A DNA stretch of 64,000 bases from Liquorilactobacillus hordei DSM 19519 (GTDB lineage: Bacteria; Bacillota; Bacilli; Lactobacillales; Lactobacillaceae). This document shows, in pieces, positions 38,474 to 47,894 of the stretch. Numbering within the stretch: the stretch's first letter is position 1; each line of letters opens with the position of its first letter. The notes under the pieces were generated by a model. The model was not told the origin of the DNA and made no database searches. It saw nothing but the letters and a program-made list of their open reading frames with translations. The stretch is taken from positions 1,674,001 through 1,738,000 of the forward strand of contig NZ_CP049303.1 in assembly GCF_019443985.1 (NCBI RefSeq), written 5' to 3'. Both the position numbers and the translations under genes were made by a program.

Positions 38474-39628
38474 TTATATTCCCCTGTTCTTTTTTATTAT
38501 TTTGGTCAGCTGTGCAATCAAGTAATCAATGTCCTCAGATGTATTTTCAACTCCAAAGCTAAATCTTAGAGACTCTTCAATTCGTGGGCTGTCTTCACCA
38601 TACATTGCAGTTAAAACATGAGAAGGCTCAACGCTACCAGCAGTACAAGCAGATCCCGCAGAAGCTGAAATGCCATTTAAATCTAAATTGGTTAATAATG
38701 CATCTCTTTTACAGCCCTTAAACCATATATTGATTACATGCTGTAGATTATTTTTTGTAATCTCGCCATTTACTTCAAATTCAATTTCAGCTTTTTGCAG
38801 CCCTTTAATTATTTGCTGCTTAAATCCATAATATTTTTCTTGGCGTATCTTCTTTTCGTTTGCATTAACTATTTCAACAGCCTCAGCAAAGCCTGCAATT
38901 GCTGGAATATTCTCAGTACCCGCACGTCGTTTTAATTCTTGATCTCCACCCTTTAATAATGATGGAATTTTAACTTCTTCAGAACGATATAAGAATCCTA
39001 AAAACTTTGGCCCATTAAGCTTGTGTGCTGAAGTTGATAGCAAATCAATTTTATCTGCCTGGACATCAATATCAATTAGTCCATATGCTTGAACTGCATC
39101 CGTGTGAAACCAAGCATTAGTTGGCTCTACTAATTCACCAATTTCATGAATTGGCAGATGACTGCCAACTTCATTATTTCCAGTCATAATAGATACTAAA
39201 ATCGTATCTGGTCTGAGTGCGTCTTTCAAGTCATTCAGGTCGATTAAACCACGTTGATCTACTGGCAAATACGTAATTTCAAAACCTAGTGTTTCAAGGT
39301 ACTCCATTGACTTCAAAACAGCCTCATGCTCGATTGCCGTCGTAATTAAGTGTTTTCCTTCTGATTTTCTAGCCAAAGCAGTTTCAATAATTGCAGTATT
39401 GTCACTTTCCGTACCACCACTTGTAAAAACAATCTCATCATCTTTTTTCGCATTAATCGACTGAGCAATCACATGTCTGCTGTTATCCAAAATAGCTCGT
39501 GCTTGTCGGCCGTGGAAATGTGTACTAGACGCATTCCCAAAAACATTACTCATTGCCTCGGTCATGGTCTCAATAACCGGCTTAACCATAGGCGTTGTTG
39601 CTGCGTTATCTAAATAAATGTGTCTCAC
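38474..39628 (-). CDS. Cysteine desulfurase (NifS/IscS type, GTG start)
   Basis: PLP enzyme that mobilises sulfur from cysteine; 384 aa. The PLP lysine lies in STSAHKLNGPKFLGF and the sulfur-accepting cysteine in GSACTAGSVEPSHVL. Since mnmA is the next unit downstream, supplying MnmA for tRNA thiolation is the likely job; a general Fe-S role is possible but no iscU is in the window. The start is GTG with GGAG eight bases upstream. It is part of the dapF-to-DUF1831 operon. Confidence 0.94.
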   Translation of the reverse strand: MRHIYLDNAATTPMVKPVIETMTEAMSNVFGNASSTHFHGRQARAILDNSRHVIAQSINAKKDDEIVFTSGGTESDNTAIIETALARKSEGKHLITTAIEHEAVLKSMEYLETLGFEITYLPVDQRGLIDLNDLKDALRPDTILVSIMTGNNEVGSHLPIHEIGELVEPTNAWFHTDAVQAYGLIDIDVQADKIDLLSTSAHKLNGPKFLGFLYRSEEVKIPSLLKGGDQELKRRAGTENIPAIAGFAEAVEIVNANEKKIRQEKYYGFKQQIIKGLQKAEIEFEVNGEITKNNLQHVINIWFKGCKRDALLTNLDLNGISASAGSACTAGSVEPSHVLTAMYGEDSPRIEESLRFSFGVENTSEDIDYLIAQLTKIIKKNRGI

Positions 39629-39639
39629 TTTTATCGCTC

Positions 39640-40326
39640 CTATTTTGCTAAAACATTTAAAATCATCTGTGCGGACTTCTTACCTGCCTCAATGATAAAT
39701 TCATCAAATGAAACTCCTGCTTCCTCATCCCCAGTATCTGACATTGCGCGCACAATTACAAATGGCACTTTAAACTGTGCTGCGACTTGCGCAATTGCTG
39801 CCCCTTCCATTTCACAACATAAAACATCAGGATAAATGGCTTTAATTGTATTTATTTTCTCAGAAGATGCAACAAACTGATCACCAGTCACTATCAAACC
39901 TGTTTCAACATGTTGCTGATTTTGTTCCGCAGCCTTCTTCAATGTCTCAATAAGTTGTAAATCAGCTTCAAATTTTTGTGGTTGCTGTGGTAACTGACCT
40001 GGAAGGTAACCAAAGACAGTCGCATCGACATCATGGTAAGCAGCAGCTGTCGACAAAACAACATCGCCAACATGTAACCCTTCTCCGATTCCACCTGCCG
40101 AGCCCGAATTTATAACAGCTTCAACTTCAAATTGTGCAATTAGTAATCCAGTCGTCATTCCAGCTTGAACTTTACCAATTCCAGATTGTACAAGCACAAC
40201 CTCATTGTTATTAATTTTTCCTTCAAAAAAAGTAATCCCAGCTATCTCAGTTTGTCTTGCTTTCTTTAATTCTGTTTTCAGGGCCTTTATTTCCTCGTCC
40301 ATTGCACACAAAATTCCATATTTCAT
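39640..40326 (-). CDS. mtnN: 5'-methylthioadenosine/S-adenosylhomocysteine nucleosidase
   Basis: Cleaves adenine from MTA and SAH, clearing products of SAM reactions and feeding LuxS. 228 aa with NSGSAGGIGEGLHVGD, CCEMEGAAIAQVA and VRAMSDTGDEEA; the catalytic aspartate and glutamate positions are preserved. It lies 11 nt upstream of the cysteine desulfurase. Confidence 0.95.
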   Translation of the reverse strand: MKYGILCAMDEEIKALKTELKKARQTEIAGITFFEGKINNNEVVLVQSGIGKVQAGMTTGLLIAQFEVEAVINSGSAGGIGEGLHVGDVVLSTAAAYHDVDATVFGYLPGQLPQQPQKFEADLQLIETLKKAAEQNQQHVETGLIVTGDQFVASSEKINTIKAIYPDVLCCEMEGAAIAQVAAQFKVPFVIVRAMSDTGDEEAGVSFDEFIIEAGKKSAQMILNVLAK

Positions 40327-40349
40327 TTTTTATTTACCATTCCTTTTAA

Positions 40350-40613
40350 TTAAAAATTTACAAAAATCATAAAACAATAAACACAAATAATCGCCACAAA
40401 CAAACCTGCAATTATCCAATTTAATTTTTTTATTAGCTTTCGTTTTTTTTCAGCTGCAATTTCATTTTTTTCATTTTGACGTTGTTGTGTTCGGCTGGGA
40501 CTCTCTTCTTGTGTATCCTTTTCAGTATACCTAGCTCTTTTATTGTTCTCTTCTACTTCCTGTTGCTGGGAATGACGCCCAACATTACCGAAAACTTTAT
40601 CTTTTAATCTCAA
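40350..40613 (-). CDS. Hypothetical small protein with C-terminal membrane segment (TTG start)
   Basis: An 87-aa protein. Residues 1-65 are very polar (Gln, Glu, Lys and Arg rich, probably disordered); residues about 66-86 are one membrane helix (LNWIIAGLFVAIICVYCFMIF). It is likely a tail-anchored protein with its charged part in the cytoplasm. The start is TTG with AGGAG eight bases upstream, inside the end of the NUDIX gene. It lies between nudF and mtnN in the same operon. No family recognised. Confidence 0.75.
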   Translation of the reverse strand: MRLKDKVFGNVGRHSQQQEVEENNKRARYTEKDTQEESPSRTQQRQNEKNEIAAEKKRKLIKKLNWIIAGLFVAIICVYCFMIFVNF

Positions 40614-40614
40614 A

Positions 40615-41166
40615 TTAACTTCTCCTTAATTCAAGCAGCTCCCATTTCCAGACAGCCATAATTGTCTTACTATCACAAATTAGGCCTGCATCAATCTGCT
40701 TTTTTGCCTCCGTCAGTGTCAATTCAACTGTATTTAGAAATTCATCTGCATCTTGTGGTAACTCTTTTGATACAGGCTGCAGATTATGAGCAAAATACAT
40801 TAACATCCTTTCATCCGCAAAACCTGGTGACGTATAAAAATCCGCAATCAAATCCAGACTCTCAGGTTGTAGCCTAACTTCTTCATTAAGTTCACGAATT
40901 GCAGTCTTTTTGGGATTTTTTTCATTTGCTTCTATCTTACCCGCAGGAATCTCTAAGGTTATACGTTGCAGTGGTTCACGCCATTGTTTGACAAATATCA
41001 TTTTATCATCATCTGTTACACACATAATAGCTACCGCACCATGATGTCTTACAATTTCTCTCTTTGCTTTTTCACCATTTGGTAGCCTAACTTCTTCTTC
41101 TTCAACCCTGATGATTTTACCTTGGTATATTTTTTTAGTACTGATTAACTCTTCTTCATACTTCAT
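40615..41166 (-). CDS. NUDIX hydrolase, probable ADP-ribose pyrophosphatase
   Basis: Hydrolyses nucleoside diphosphates linked to another moiety; the ADP-ribose pyrophosphatase (NudF) subfamily fits the order and 183-aa length. The Nudix box is G-K-I-E-A-N-E ... RELNEE, but has eight residues instead of seven between the first Glu and Arg-Glu, and the usual glycine after EE is replaced (EEVRL). It starts one base after dapF. Activity is likely but the atypical box lowers certainty on substrate. Confidence 0.88.
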   Translation of the reverse strand: MKYEEELISTKKIYQGKIIRVEEEEVRLPNGEKAKREIVRHHGAVAIMCVTDDDKMIFVKQWREPLQRITLEIPAGKIEANEKNPKKTAIRELNEEVRLQPESLDLIADFYTSPGFADERMLMYFAHNLQPVSKELPQDADEFLNTVELTLTEAKKQIDAGLICDSKTIMAVWKWELLELRRS

Positions 41167-41167
41167 T

Positions 41168-42145
41168 TTACAAACTCCCTACAAAATCTTCATATGCACT
41201 TTGCTCTGCTGTCGCAATCCATTTGGCATCAGTAAAATCACCCGTAAGTGCCTTTTCTTGTTCCAATTCAACTTCTGCAACAAATGTCGCATTTCCAATT
41301 AAGGACATCCAGTATGACTTGTTCTCTCTTTGATGAACTTTTGTATTAACCATTCCACCTGGATTATGCACCGCTATTAAATCTTCTAAATTTGTGTGTC
41401 TTGCATAAAGTAACGAATAAATTAAAGACGAGGCTGACATTGCCGTTCCACAGGCATTTGTGAAACCCACACCTCTCTCAAAGGTCCTAACAAAAATATT
41501 GTTGTTTGCAAGAACTTCAACAAAACTGACATTAACGCCATCAGGAAAAATTGGATTTTTTCCGTTGTTCAAATAAGTCGCAATTCTTCCTAATTCAGGA
41601 CCAATCAGTTCTTCATGATTGACAAAAGTAATCATATGCGGGTTAGGTACAGCCACTGCCGAAAACTTCAAAGTTTTGGATAATTCAGGGACTACTTCGT
41701 CAAATAATTTTGTTTTGCCATCAATATGCATTTTTAAATCATTAGCAGCAAAACTAACTGGTGATATTTCTGCATCAAATGCTACTACATTTGGTGCAAA
41801 GTCCTTTGCTTTTTTCACCTCAAGGTCAGCATACATTGTCTCAATCTTAAAATCTGTTAAATTATTTTGTTCACTCAAATATCTTGCAACTGTCCGAATT
41901 CCATTCCCACACATACTAGCTTCACTACCATCAGCGTTAATAACACGCATTTTACCGACCACAGAATCATCATGTCCTTTTGTAACATACAATATTCCAT
42001 CAGATCCACCATGCAATCCATTTCTTCGATCACATACATGTCTAGCCAATTGCTTTAACTCTTCTTCAGATAAACTCTTATCTAATTGTTTCTCATCTAA
42101 AATAAAAAAATCATTTCCCGAACCGTGAACTTTAATCATCTTCAT
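41168..42145 (-). CDS. dapF: Diaminopimelate epimerase
   Basis: Converts LL-DAP to meso-DAP, the form used in peptidoglycan and for lysine. Both catalytic cysteines are visible: SMCGNGIRTVARY and TNACGTAMSAS. GSGNDFF at the N-terminus binds substrate. 325 aa is slightly longer than many homologues. It is the first gene of a six-gene operon, with AGGGGGT upstream and an extended -10 (TGCTATTAT) in the leader. Together with dapA, asd and the aspartokinase it completes most of the DAP route within this window. Confidence 0.95.
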   Translation of the reverse strand: MKMIKVHGSGNDFFILDEKQLDKSLSEEELKQLARHVCDRRNGLHGGSDGILYVTKGHDDSVVGKMRVINADGSEASMCGNGIRTVARYLSEQNNLTDFKIETMYADLEVKKAKDFAPNVVAFDAEISPVSFAANDLKMHIDGKTKLFDEVVPELSKTLKFSAVAVPNPHMITFVNHEELIGPELGRIATYLNNGKNPIFPDGVNVSFVEVLANNNIFVRTFERGVGFTNACGTAMSASSLIYSLLYARHTNLEDLIAVHNPGGMVNTKVHQRENKSYWMSLIGNATFVAEVELEQEKALTGDFTDAKWIATAEQSAYEDFVGSL

Positions 42146-42332
42146 CAGAGTGACCCCCTATTAGTCTAACAATATCTTACAACTATAATAGCAGAATTTA
42201 TTCCATTTAGTTCCTTATCCTGTCATTATTCAAACTTTATTTATTTTTTAAATCTTACTTTTCCGTAAACAAATAATTTCACCAAAAAAAAACCAGATCA
42301 AATTTTCTTTCAATCTAGTTCTTTATTAGTCA

Positions 42333-42525
42333 GGAGATGAGTCAAAAGTTAAATCTTGATCCCATCTTCTTCTATTTATTCTGCATAAGCATGTTCCATA
42401 AGCCAAAATTATCCGGCTAATTTCTCATCACCCTTAGCAAAGTACTCGCAATGTTCAATGTTCATAGCTTTGAATTAGCACTCAAATTTTTCGACTTATA
42501 TCACTTTTTCAAAAACAACTTGTTC
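42333..42525 (+). repeat. Interspersed hairpin/foldback repeat, copy D
   Basis: In a 397-bp gene-free interval between ileS and dapF. The hairpin AGATGAGTCAAAAG ... CTTGATCCCATCT (42335-42367) is followed by CTATTTATTCTGCATAAGCATGTT-like sequence, then TAGCAAAGTACTCGC and CAATGTTC, and the end motif TTTTTCGACTTATATCAC, each matching copy C in order. Loop orientation is opposite to copies A, B, E and F. It ends beside the ileS stop. The remainder of the interval is the dapF leader. Confidence 0.68.
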
Positions 42526-42542
42526 TCTCTGTGTTACACTTC

Positions 42543-45341
42543 TTATTCTTCTAATCCAACAGATGCTGCTTCTGGATAATCCGCCTTGACGATTGCTGCA
42601 CAATTTACACAAAGTGTTGGAAAATCCTTATCTACCCCAACATCTTCTTTAATCATCCGGCAACGTGGACAAACAACCCCTTTAGCATGTCCAACAGCAA
42701 TTGCTAATTCATCAGTATATTTCTCTGCCTCTGTTGGCGCATTTTCCAATGGCTTAACTTCCAAAGCGGAAACAATCAATGCTTGACGGACGTCAATATG
42801 AAGTTTTTCCAATAACTGCACAACATTATCTGAAGCATACAACACAATCCGTGCTTCAAATGACTTACCAATTAACTTCTCATTACGTGCTTTTTCTAAT
42901 GCTTTGAATACTTCTGAACGAATTTCCATAAATTCTGCGAAGTTCTTACTTGTTTCAAGCTCATTATTATAATGGTTTACTGAAGGCATTTCAGATAACT
43001 GTACAAATTCCTCAGGTTCTTTCAAGTATTCCCAGATTTCTTCAGTTGTATGTGGTAAGACAGGAGTTAAAAGTTTAGTCAAACGGACGGCTACATCATA
43101 CAAAACAGTTTGCATTGAACGACGTTTGTGACTATTTTCTCCCTCAATATAAACAACATCTTTTGCAATATCCAGATAAAAGGCTGAAAGATCAACGGTA
43201 ACAAAATTAATTAGTTTCTTGTAAATATCCATAAAGTTATAGGTCGCATATGCATCCAAAACATCTTTGGTAAACTTATTAATTCTGATTTCCATATATT
43301 GATCTAAAGCTTCCATTTCATCGAATGTAACTGTATTTTCAGCTGGATCAAAATCAGTTGTATTAGCAAGCAAGAAACGGACAGTGTTTCTAATTTTACG
43401 ATATGATTCAGAAATCTGTTTAAAACTATCCATTGAAACACGTACATCAGCAGATGTATCCACACTTAAAACCCATAAACGAATAATTTCGGCACCCATT
43501 TGTTTAATTACCTTTTCAGGAACAATCGTGTTACCGAGAGATTTACTCATCTTGCGTCCTTCACCATCAAGCGTAAACCCTTGTGAAAGAACTTGTTTAT
43601 ATGGTGCTTTACCTGATACAGCAACACTTGTGATCAAACTAGAATTAAACCAACCACGGTATTGATCTGAACCTTCAAGATACATGTCACTTGGATAATT
43701 TAAGTTTTCACGGGCTGCCAAAACGCCCTGATGTGAAGATCCTGAATCAAACCAAACATCCATAATATCAGTTTCTTTGGTAAATGTACCATTTGGTGAA
43801 TGCTCACTTGTAAATCCTTCAGGTAGTAATTCTTTTGCTTCTTTTTGGAACCAAATGTTAGAACCATTCTTTTCAAATAAATCTGCCACATGCTCAACTG
43901 TTTCTTTAGTGATAATTGCTTCCCCATCTTCACCATAGAAAATTGGCAATGGAACACCCCAGACACGTTGTCTTGAAATTACCCAATCACCACGATCACG
44001 AATCATATTATGCAGACGTTTTTGTCCCCAATCAGGGAAGAACTTAACGTCATCAATTGCGCTCAGAATTTCAGAACGAATTTTATCTACTGAGGCAAAC
44101 CACTGTGGCGTAGCTCTAAAGATAATTGGCTTTTTAGTACGCCAATCAAATGGATAACTATGTTCAAGTGGCATGTACTTGAGAAGAAGATTGGCAGCCT
44201 TTAATTTATCCAATGAAATTTGATTAGCATCTTCATAAAAGACACCCTCAAAATCACTGCCCGCCTCTGCTGTTAAATACCCTTTGTCATCAACAGGCAC
44301 AAGAATATCAAGATCATATTGCATACCAACGTTAAAATCATCTTCACCAAAGCCTGGTGCCGTGTGAACAAGCCCTGTACCTGAATCTAATGTTACAAAA
44401 TCACCAATCATTGTAACTAATTTACGATCTGGATAGAAAGGATGTTCTGTTAATACATACTCTAGATCTGAACCCTTGACAGTTTTTACTATCTCATATT
44501 TTTCCCAGCCAAAACGTTCCGCATTAACTTCAACAAGTTCCGTGGCAATCACAAATTTACGTTGCTCACCTTCTGGCTGTACAACTGAATAATCGAAATC
44601 CTTATCAACTGTAATTCCTTCAGAACCAGGAATTGTCCATGGTGTTGTTGTCCAGACAACCATATATGTATCTTCATCCAAAACACCTTTACCATCAACA
44701 ACATGTTCACCATAAAAAGCAGAAGGCGATGTCACATCATGATACTCAACTTCTGCCTCTGCCAAAGCAGATTCAGATGACCATGACCAAAATACTGGTT
44801 TCTTACCTTTATAAATTAACCCGCGTTCCGCCATTTTACCAAAGACTCGAACTTCTTGTGCTTCAAATGTTGGATCAAGTGTAACATATGGATTATCCCA
44901 TTCTCCGGCAACTCCAAGCCTCTTAAAGTCCTTACGCTGTTTATCTACCTGTTCTAATGCATATTTTCGACATTCTTCACGAAACTCAGCAATAGACAAT
45001 GCTTTACGATCAACCCCAGCCTTTTTTAATTGCTGCTCAATTGGTAGACCATGAGTATCCCATCCTGGAACATAAGGTGAGCGAAAACCCATCATTGATT
45101 TAGAACGTACAATAAAATCTTTTGAAATTTTATTCATTGCATGTCCCATATGAATATTTCCATTTGCATATGGAGGACCATCATGTAACACAAAGGAAGG
45201 TTTACCTTCATTTAATTTTTGTCTTTTTTCATAAACCTTATTTTCTTCCCAAACATTTTGTCGCTCTAATTCACGAACTGGCAAATTTCCTCGCATTGGA
45301 AACTTAGTTTTACCTAAATTTAATGTTTCTTTGATTCTCAT
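42543..45341 (-). CDS. ileS: Isoleucine-tRNA ligase
   Basis: Class I aminoacyl-tRNA synthetase, 932 aa. Signature HMGH (ANGNIHMGH), the KMSKS loop ([10 protein letters not shown]), the large CP1 editing domain, and a C-terminal zinc finger (CPRC ... CVNC) are all present; this is the bacterial IleS1 type. The start is set to the second of two nearby ATGs because AAGGAG lies only 2 nt from the first but 8 nt from the second. Expression is controlled by a T-box leader. Confidence 0.97.
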   Translation of the reverse strand: MRIKETLNLGKTKFPMRGNLPVRELERQNVWEENKVYEKRQKLNEGKPSFVLHDGPPYANGNIHMGHAMNKISKDFIVRSKSMMGFRSPYVPGWDTHGLPIEQQLKKAGVDRKALSIAEFREECRKYALEQVDKQRKDFKRLGVAGEWDNPYVTLDPTFEAQEVRVFGKMAERGLIYKGKKPVFWSWSSESALAEAEVEYHDVTSPSAFYGEHVVDGKGVLDEDTYMVVWTTTPWTIPGSEGITVDKDFDYSVVQPEGEQRKFVIATELVEVNAERFGWEKYEIVKTVKGSDLEYVLTEHPFYPDRKLVTMIGDFVTLDSGTGLVHTAPGFGEDDFNVGMQYDLDILVPVDDKGYLTAEAGSDFEGVFYEDANQISLDKLKAANLLLKYMPLEHSYPFDWRTKKPIIFRATPQWFASVDKIRSEILSAIDDVKFFPDWGQKRLHNMIRDRGDWVISRQRVWGVPLPIFYGEDGEAIITKETVEHVADLFEKNGSNIWFQKEAKELLPEGFTSEHSPNGTFTKETDIMDVWFDSGSSHQGVLAARENLNYPSDMYLEGSDQYRGWFNSSLITSVAVSGKAPYKQVLSQGFTLDGEGRKMSKSLGNTIVPEKVIKQMGAEIIRLWVLSVDTSADVRVSMDSFKQISESYRKIRNTVRFLLANTTDFDPAENTVTFDEMEALDQYMEIRINKFTKDVLDAYATYNFMDIYKKLINFVTVDLSAFYLDIAKDVVYIEGENSHKRRSMQTVLYDVAVRLTKLLTPVLPHTTEEIWEYLKEPEEFVQLSEMPSVNHYNNELETSKNFAEFMEIRSEVFKALEKARNEKLIGKSFEARIVLYASDNVVQLLEKLHIDVRQALIVSALEVKPLENAPTEAEKYTDELAIAVGHAKGVVCPRCRMIKEDVGVDKDFPTLCVNCAAIVKADYPEAASVGLEE

Positions 45342-45374
45342 TACCATCTCTCCTTACCAAATATTATTTTAAAC

Positions 45375-45600
45375 AAAAAAAAGACCTCATCCCAAGGGAC
45401 GAAAATCTTTCGCGGTACCACCCAATTTAGAAAAATATAAATTATTTTTCTCTCTCAAATAGCTAATTAACGATTGCCAACCGGATAAACTTACTACTAA
45501 GTTCAGTCTATCTGCAAAAAGATGATAAACATCAAAGAATTGAATGTCAAACTTTCACCACACATTGACTCGCTATCTCAGGAACTTCGATGTTCGTATT
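45375..45600 (-). promoter_or_regulatory. T-box riboswitch of ileS
   Basis: Between divIVA and ileS the minus strand carries the T-box core GGGTGGTACCGCG (45411-45423), then a terminator stem CGTCCC/GGGATG (about 45387-45402) with eight T. A stem I region lies upstream; ATCATC at 45521-45526 offers an isoleucine specifier codon (ATC) at a plausible place. Uncharged tRNA-Ile should favour the antiterminator and raise ileS expression. The motif is certain; the exact 5' end and specifier are inferred. Confidence 0.9.
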
Positions 45601-45607
45601 CTTTTTA

Positions 45608-46321
45608 TTACTTAAGGTTTTCGGAAGATGAATTCTCATCGAAATGCTGACCTTCGTCATCTTCAGGAAAAATAACCACAGCCTTTTTCTCACTAACTGT
45701 TTCTTCAACCTTATCATCTTCAACCTCAATATTTGAAAATGATTGTACTTCTTTAGCAGCAGCTTTGTCAAGTTCAGAATCTCTCCTGATTGCTTCTTGA
45801 ATCTCTTCATAACTACTTGTATCACCTTGACGTAAAATTTCGTCCCACTCGCTGCCTTTAACAACTTCGAGTTGTGACTCCATCATAACTTGCAACTTTT
45901 GTCTGAAAATTCGTGCTTGTTTTTTCAAATCATCAGTCTCAAATATTAACCTTTTAGCTTTTTGCGAAGCATCTTCAACAATTCTTCTCGCCTTCTCATT
46001 TGCTTCATCAACAATATCCTTAGCTTGTTTTTGAGCTTCATGATTAATAATTTCAGCTTCACGTTGAGAATTTGCCTTAACTTTGTCAGCTGCTTCTTGT
46101 GCCACAATAATCGACTGATTAAGAGAATCCTTTAAATCATTAAAATACTTCAGTTTCTCTTCGTTTTGCTTTAGTCCATCAGCTAATTTTTCATTTTCTT
46201 TAAGATTCAGTTCATAATCTTTAATGATTTGATCCAGAAAATCATTTACCTCATCTTGATCGTAACCACGCAATTTAACACGAAACTCTTTGTTATGAAT
46301 ATCTAATGGGGTCAAAGTCAT
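45608..46321 (-). CDS. divIVA: Cell division initiation protein DivIVA
   Basis: Coiled-coil protein that recognises curved membranes at septum and poles. The N-terminal membrane-binding domain is MTLTPLDIHNKEFRVKLRGYDQDEVNDFLDQI, here seen at residues 1-32, followed by a long coiled coil (about 33-160) and an acidic, low-complexity tail (about 175-237). It is the last gene of the division cluster, ahead of the ileS T-box. Confidence 0.96.
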   Translation of the reverse strand: MTLTPLDIHNKEFRVKLRGYDQDEVNDFLDQIIKDYELNLKENEKLADGLKQNEEKLKYFNDLKDSLNQSIIVAQEAADKVKANSQREAEIINHEAQKQAKDIVDEANEKARRIVEDASQKAKRLIFETDDLKKQARIFRQKLQVMMESQLEVVKGSEWDEILRQGDTSSYEEIQEAIRRDSELDKAAAKEVQSFSNIEVEDDKVEETVSEKKAVVIFPEDDEGQHFDENSSSENLK

Positions 46322-46345
46322 ATCCCCAACACCTCCATGTATGTA

Positions 46346-47131
46346 TTATTTTTTTAAAACATCCGTTTTCACTCGTATCTTTCCTTTTTTTGAAACACCT
46401 TGAAGCTCATTTAATCTAAATCTTCCATAGCCTCGCACAGAAACAATATCATGCTCAGCAACTTCTACATCAGGTTTTTCAATATTCATCCAATTAAGAA
46501 CCACTTTACCTGATCCCAATAGATCCTTAACGTGCTTCCTAGATAGATTATAAACCCCCGCAATCAGAGTATCCAATCTTAACGAACTAACTGTTAGTTG
46601 ATAATTTTGCCACCCATCAATTGGTGCTATAATTTCAGCTTTATCTACCTCTTCAAGATGAACTTTTACCTTCCCAATACTTTCAACTTGAAGCTTTAAG
46701 AAATTAACCATATTAGTGGCCGTAACAAATTGCCACCGTTCACTGTCAGTGACAATATCACCAATTAAGCTACGCCTAATTCCAATATTAGTTAGCGCTC
46801 CTAAAACTTGACTATGCTTTAAAGTTGCAAACTTAGTCGGATATTTTACCAAAATGAGTGAAAATTCAAAATCAGCATCATTAGGTTCATAGTATCTTGG
46901 ATAAAAAAGAGCTCTACGCCTCTCTGCCTTATGAAATAGACCAGATGTTTTCATTCTTAAATCAGGTTCAGTGTTCAAGAGTGTTTGTGCAATGTAAACT
47001 TCGCGCGGATTTAGAAAATCTGTTAATATTGGTCGATATTCGGTTGCTGCTTGTGTCATTAAACTACTGAGTTCATCAATAATTGGTGATTCTTCACTTC
47101 TAAAATGTTGATATATTGTTTGCTTATCCAT
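46346..47131 (-). CDS. ylmH: YlmH family S4-domain RNA-binding protein
   Basis: A 261-aa protein with a central region (FLNPREVYIAQTLL, about 40-90) and a C-terminal S4 RNA-binding domain (about 180-250; LDTLIAGVYNLSRKHVKDLLGSGKVVLNW). YlmH relatives bind stalled large ribosomal subunits or act in translation quality control and are also tied to division. It lies between yggT and divIVA as in Bacillus and streptococci. Confidence 0.93.
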   Translation of the reverse strand: MDKQTIYQHFRSEESPIIDELSSLMTQAATEYRPILTDFLNPREVYIAQTLLNTEPDLRMKTSGLFHKAERRRALFYPRYYEPNDADFEFSLILVKYPTKFATLKHSQVLGALTNIGIRRSLIGDIVTDSERWQFVTATNMVNFLKLQVESIGKVKVHLEEVDKAEIIAPIDGWQNYQLTVSSLRLDTLIAGVYNLSRKHVKDLLGSGKVVLNWMNIEKPDVEVAEHDIVSVRGYGRFRLNELQGVSKKGKIRVKTDVLKK

Positions 47132-47141
47132 AGCTACATAA

Positions 47142-47420
47142 TCACACTAAAATTGTTAAAAAACCAAAAGCCAAACTAAATACAAAATTAAAACCACTCT
47201 GAATAAAGCGCAGGGCAATCAATGCAACGATTGGAGCAAAACTTATTCCACCAATTAGGGGTACAAATCTATCAAAAAAGGATAAATATGGTTCACATAT
47301 TCTGCCCAAAATCTCAGATAATTTTGAACCTTGAGCCATTGGGAACCAGCTCATTAATACATAAACTATAATTGCAAATGAGTAAAGTTCAAAAAGGCGA
47401 TTAACAATTGTTAAAATCAT
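47142..47420 (-). CDS. YggT family membrane protein (YlmG)
   Basis: A 92-aa integral membrane protein with two membrane spans (about 5-25 and 65-90) and the family stretch YVLMSWFPMAQGSKL. Homologues sit in the division cluster and are linked to nucleoid or septum organisation; function is not settled. It follows sepF by about 20 bp and precedes ylmH. Confidence 0.9.
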   Translation of the reverse strand: MILTIVNRLFELYSFAIIVYVLMSWFPMAQGSKLSEILGRICEPYLSFFDRFVPLIGGISFAPIVALIALRFIQSGFNFVFSLAFGFLTILV

Positions 47421-47441
47421 ATATATACATAACTCCTTGAA

Positions 47442-47861
47442 TTAATTGAAATCCGAATCTGTAAATTCTGTTGTAACATTTCCTTCAACAACAAAACCAG
47501 CCGGTGTGCAAAGAAAAATTTGATCACCAATTCTTTGAATCTCACCATTGATTGCAAAAATGGTACCCGTCAAGAAATCAACAATCCGTTTGGACTGCTG
47601 TTCCTCCATACGTTGAAAATTCACAACAGCAGCCTGATCACTCAGTAACCGAGTGGCTATAGCTTTGACATCAGAATAAACTCTTGGTTCAAAAAGTGCA
47701 ATTTTCTTTTCAGACATTGCTCGCCTCTTTCCATCAAGTGAAACTACTTTTTTATTAGTATCAACTTGCGGACTTTCCTGATCCTCATATTGATAGTTTT
47801 CATCATCAAACTGATCTTCAGATATTCCAAAAAATTTGCCAAATTTTGCTCCTAAGGCCAT
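47442..47861 (-). CDS. sepF: Cell division protein SepF
   Basis: FtsZ membrane anchor and bundling protein. The N-terminal amphipathic helix (MALGAKFGKFFGI) is the membrane anchor; an acidic linker follows, then the SepF core (about 50-135; EPRVYSDVKAIATRLLSDQAAVVNF). 139 aa. The ATG at 47861 is chosen because GGAGGTGATAGGG precedes it; the GTG three codons earlier is within that site. It is directly downstream of ftsZ. Confidence 0.95.
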   Translation of the reverse strand: MALGAKFGKFFGISEDQFDDENYQYEDQESPQVDTNKKVVSLDGKRRAMSEKKIALFEPRVYSDVKAIATRLLSDQAAVVNFQRMEEQQSKRIVDFLTGTIFAINGEIQRIGDQIFLCTPAGFVVEGNVTTEFTDSDFN

Positions 47862-47894
47862 CCCTATCACCTCCTAATCCCAACAGTACTGTTT

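Noticed and set aside
41619..42128. Plus-strand open frame of 169 codons over dapF
   Set aside because: Shadow of dapF, no ribosome binding site and no protein-like features.
45547..45864. 105-codon minus-strand open frame over the end of divIVA
   Set aside because: Alternative frame of divIVA and its leader; lysine/leucine-rich shadow with no start signal.
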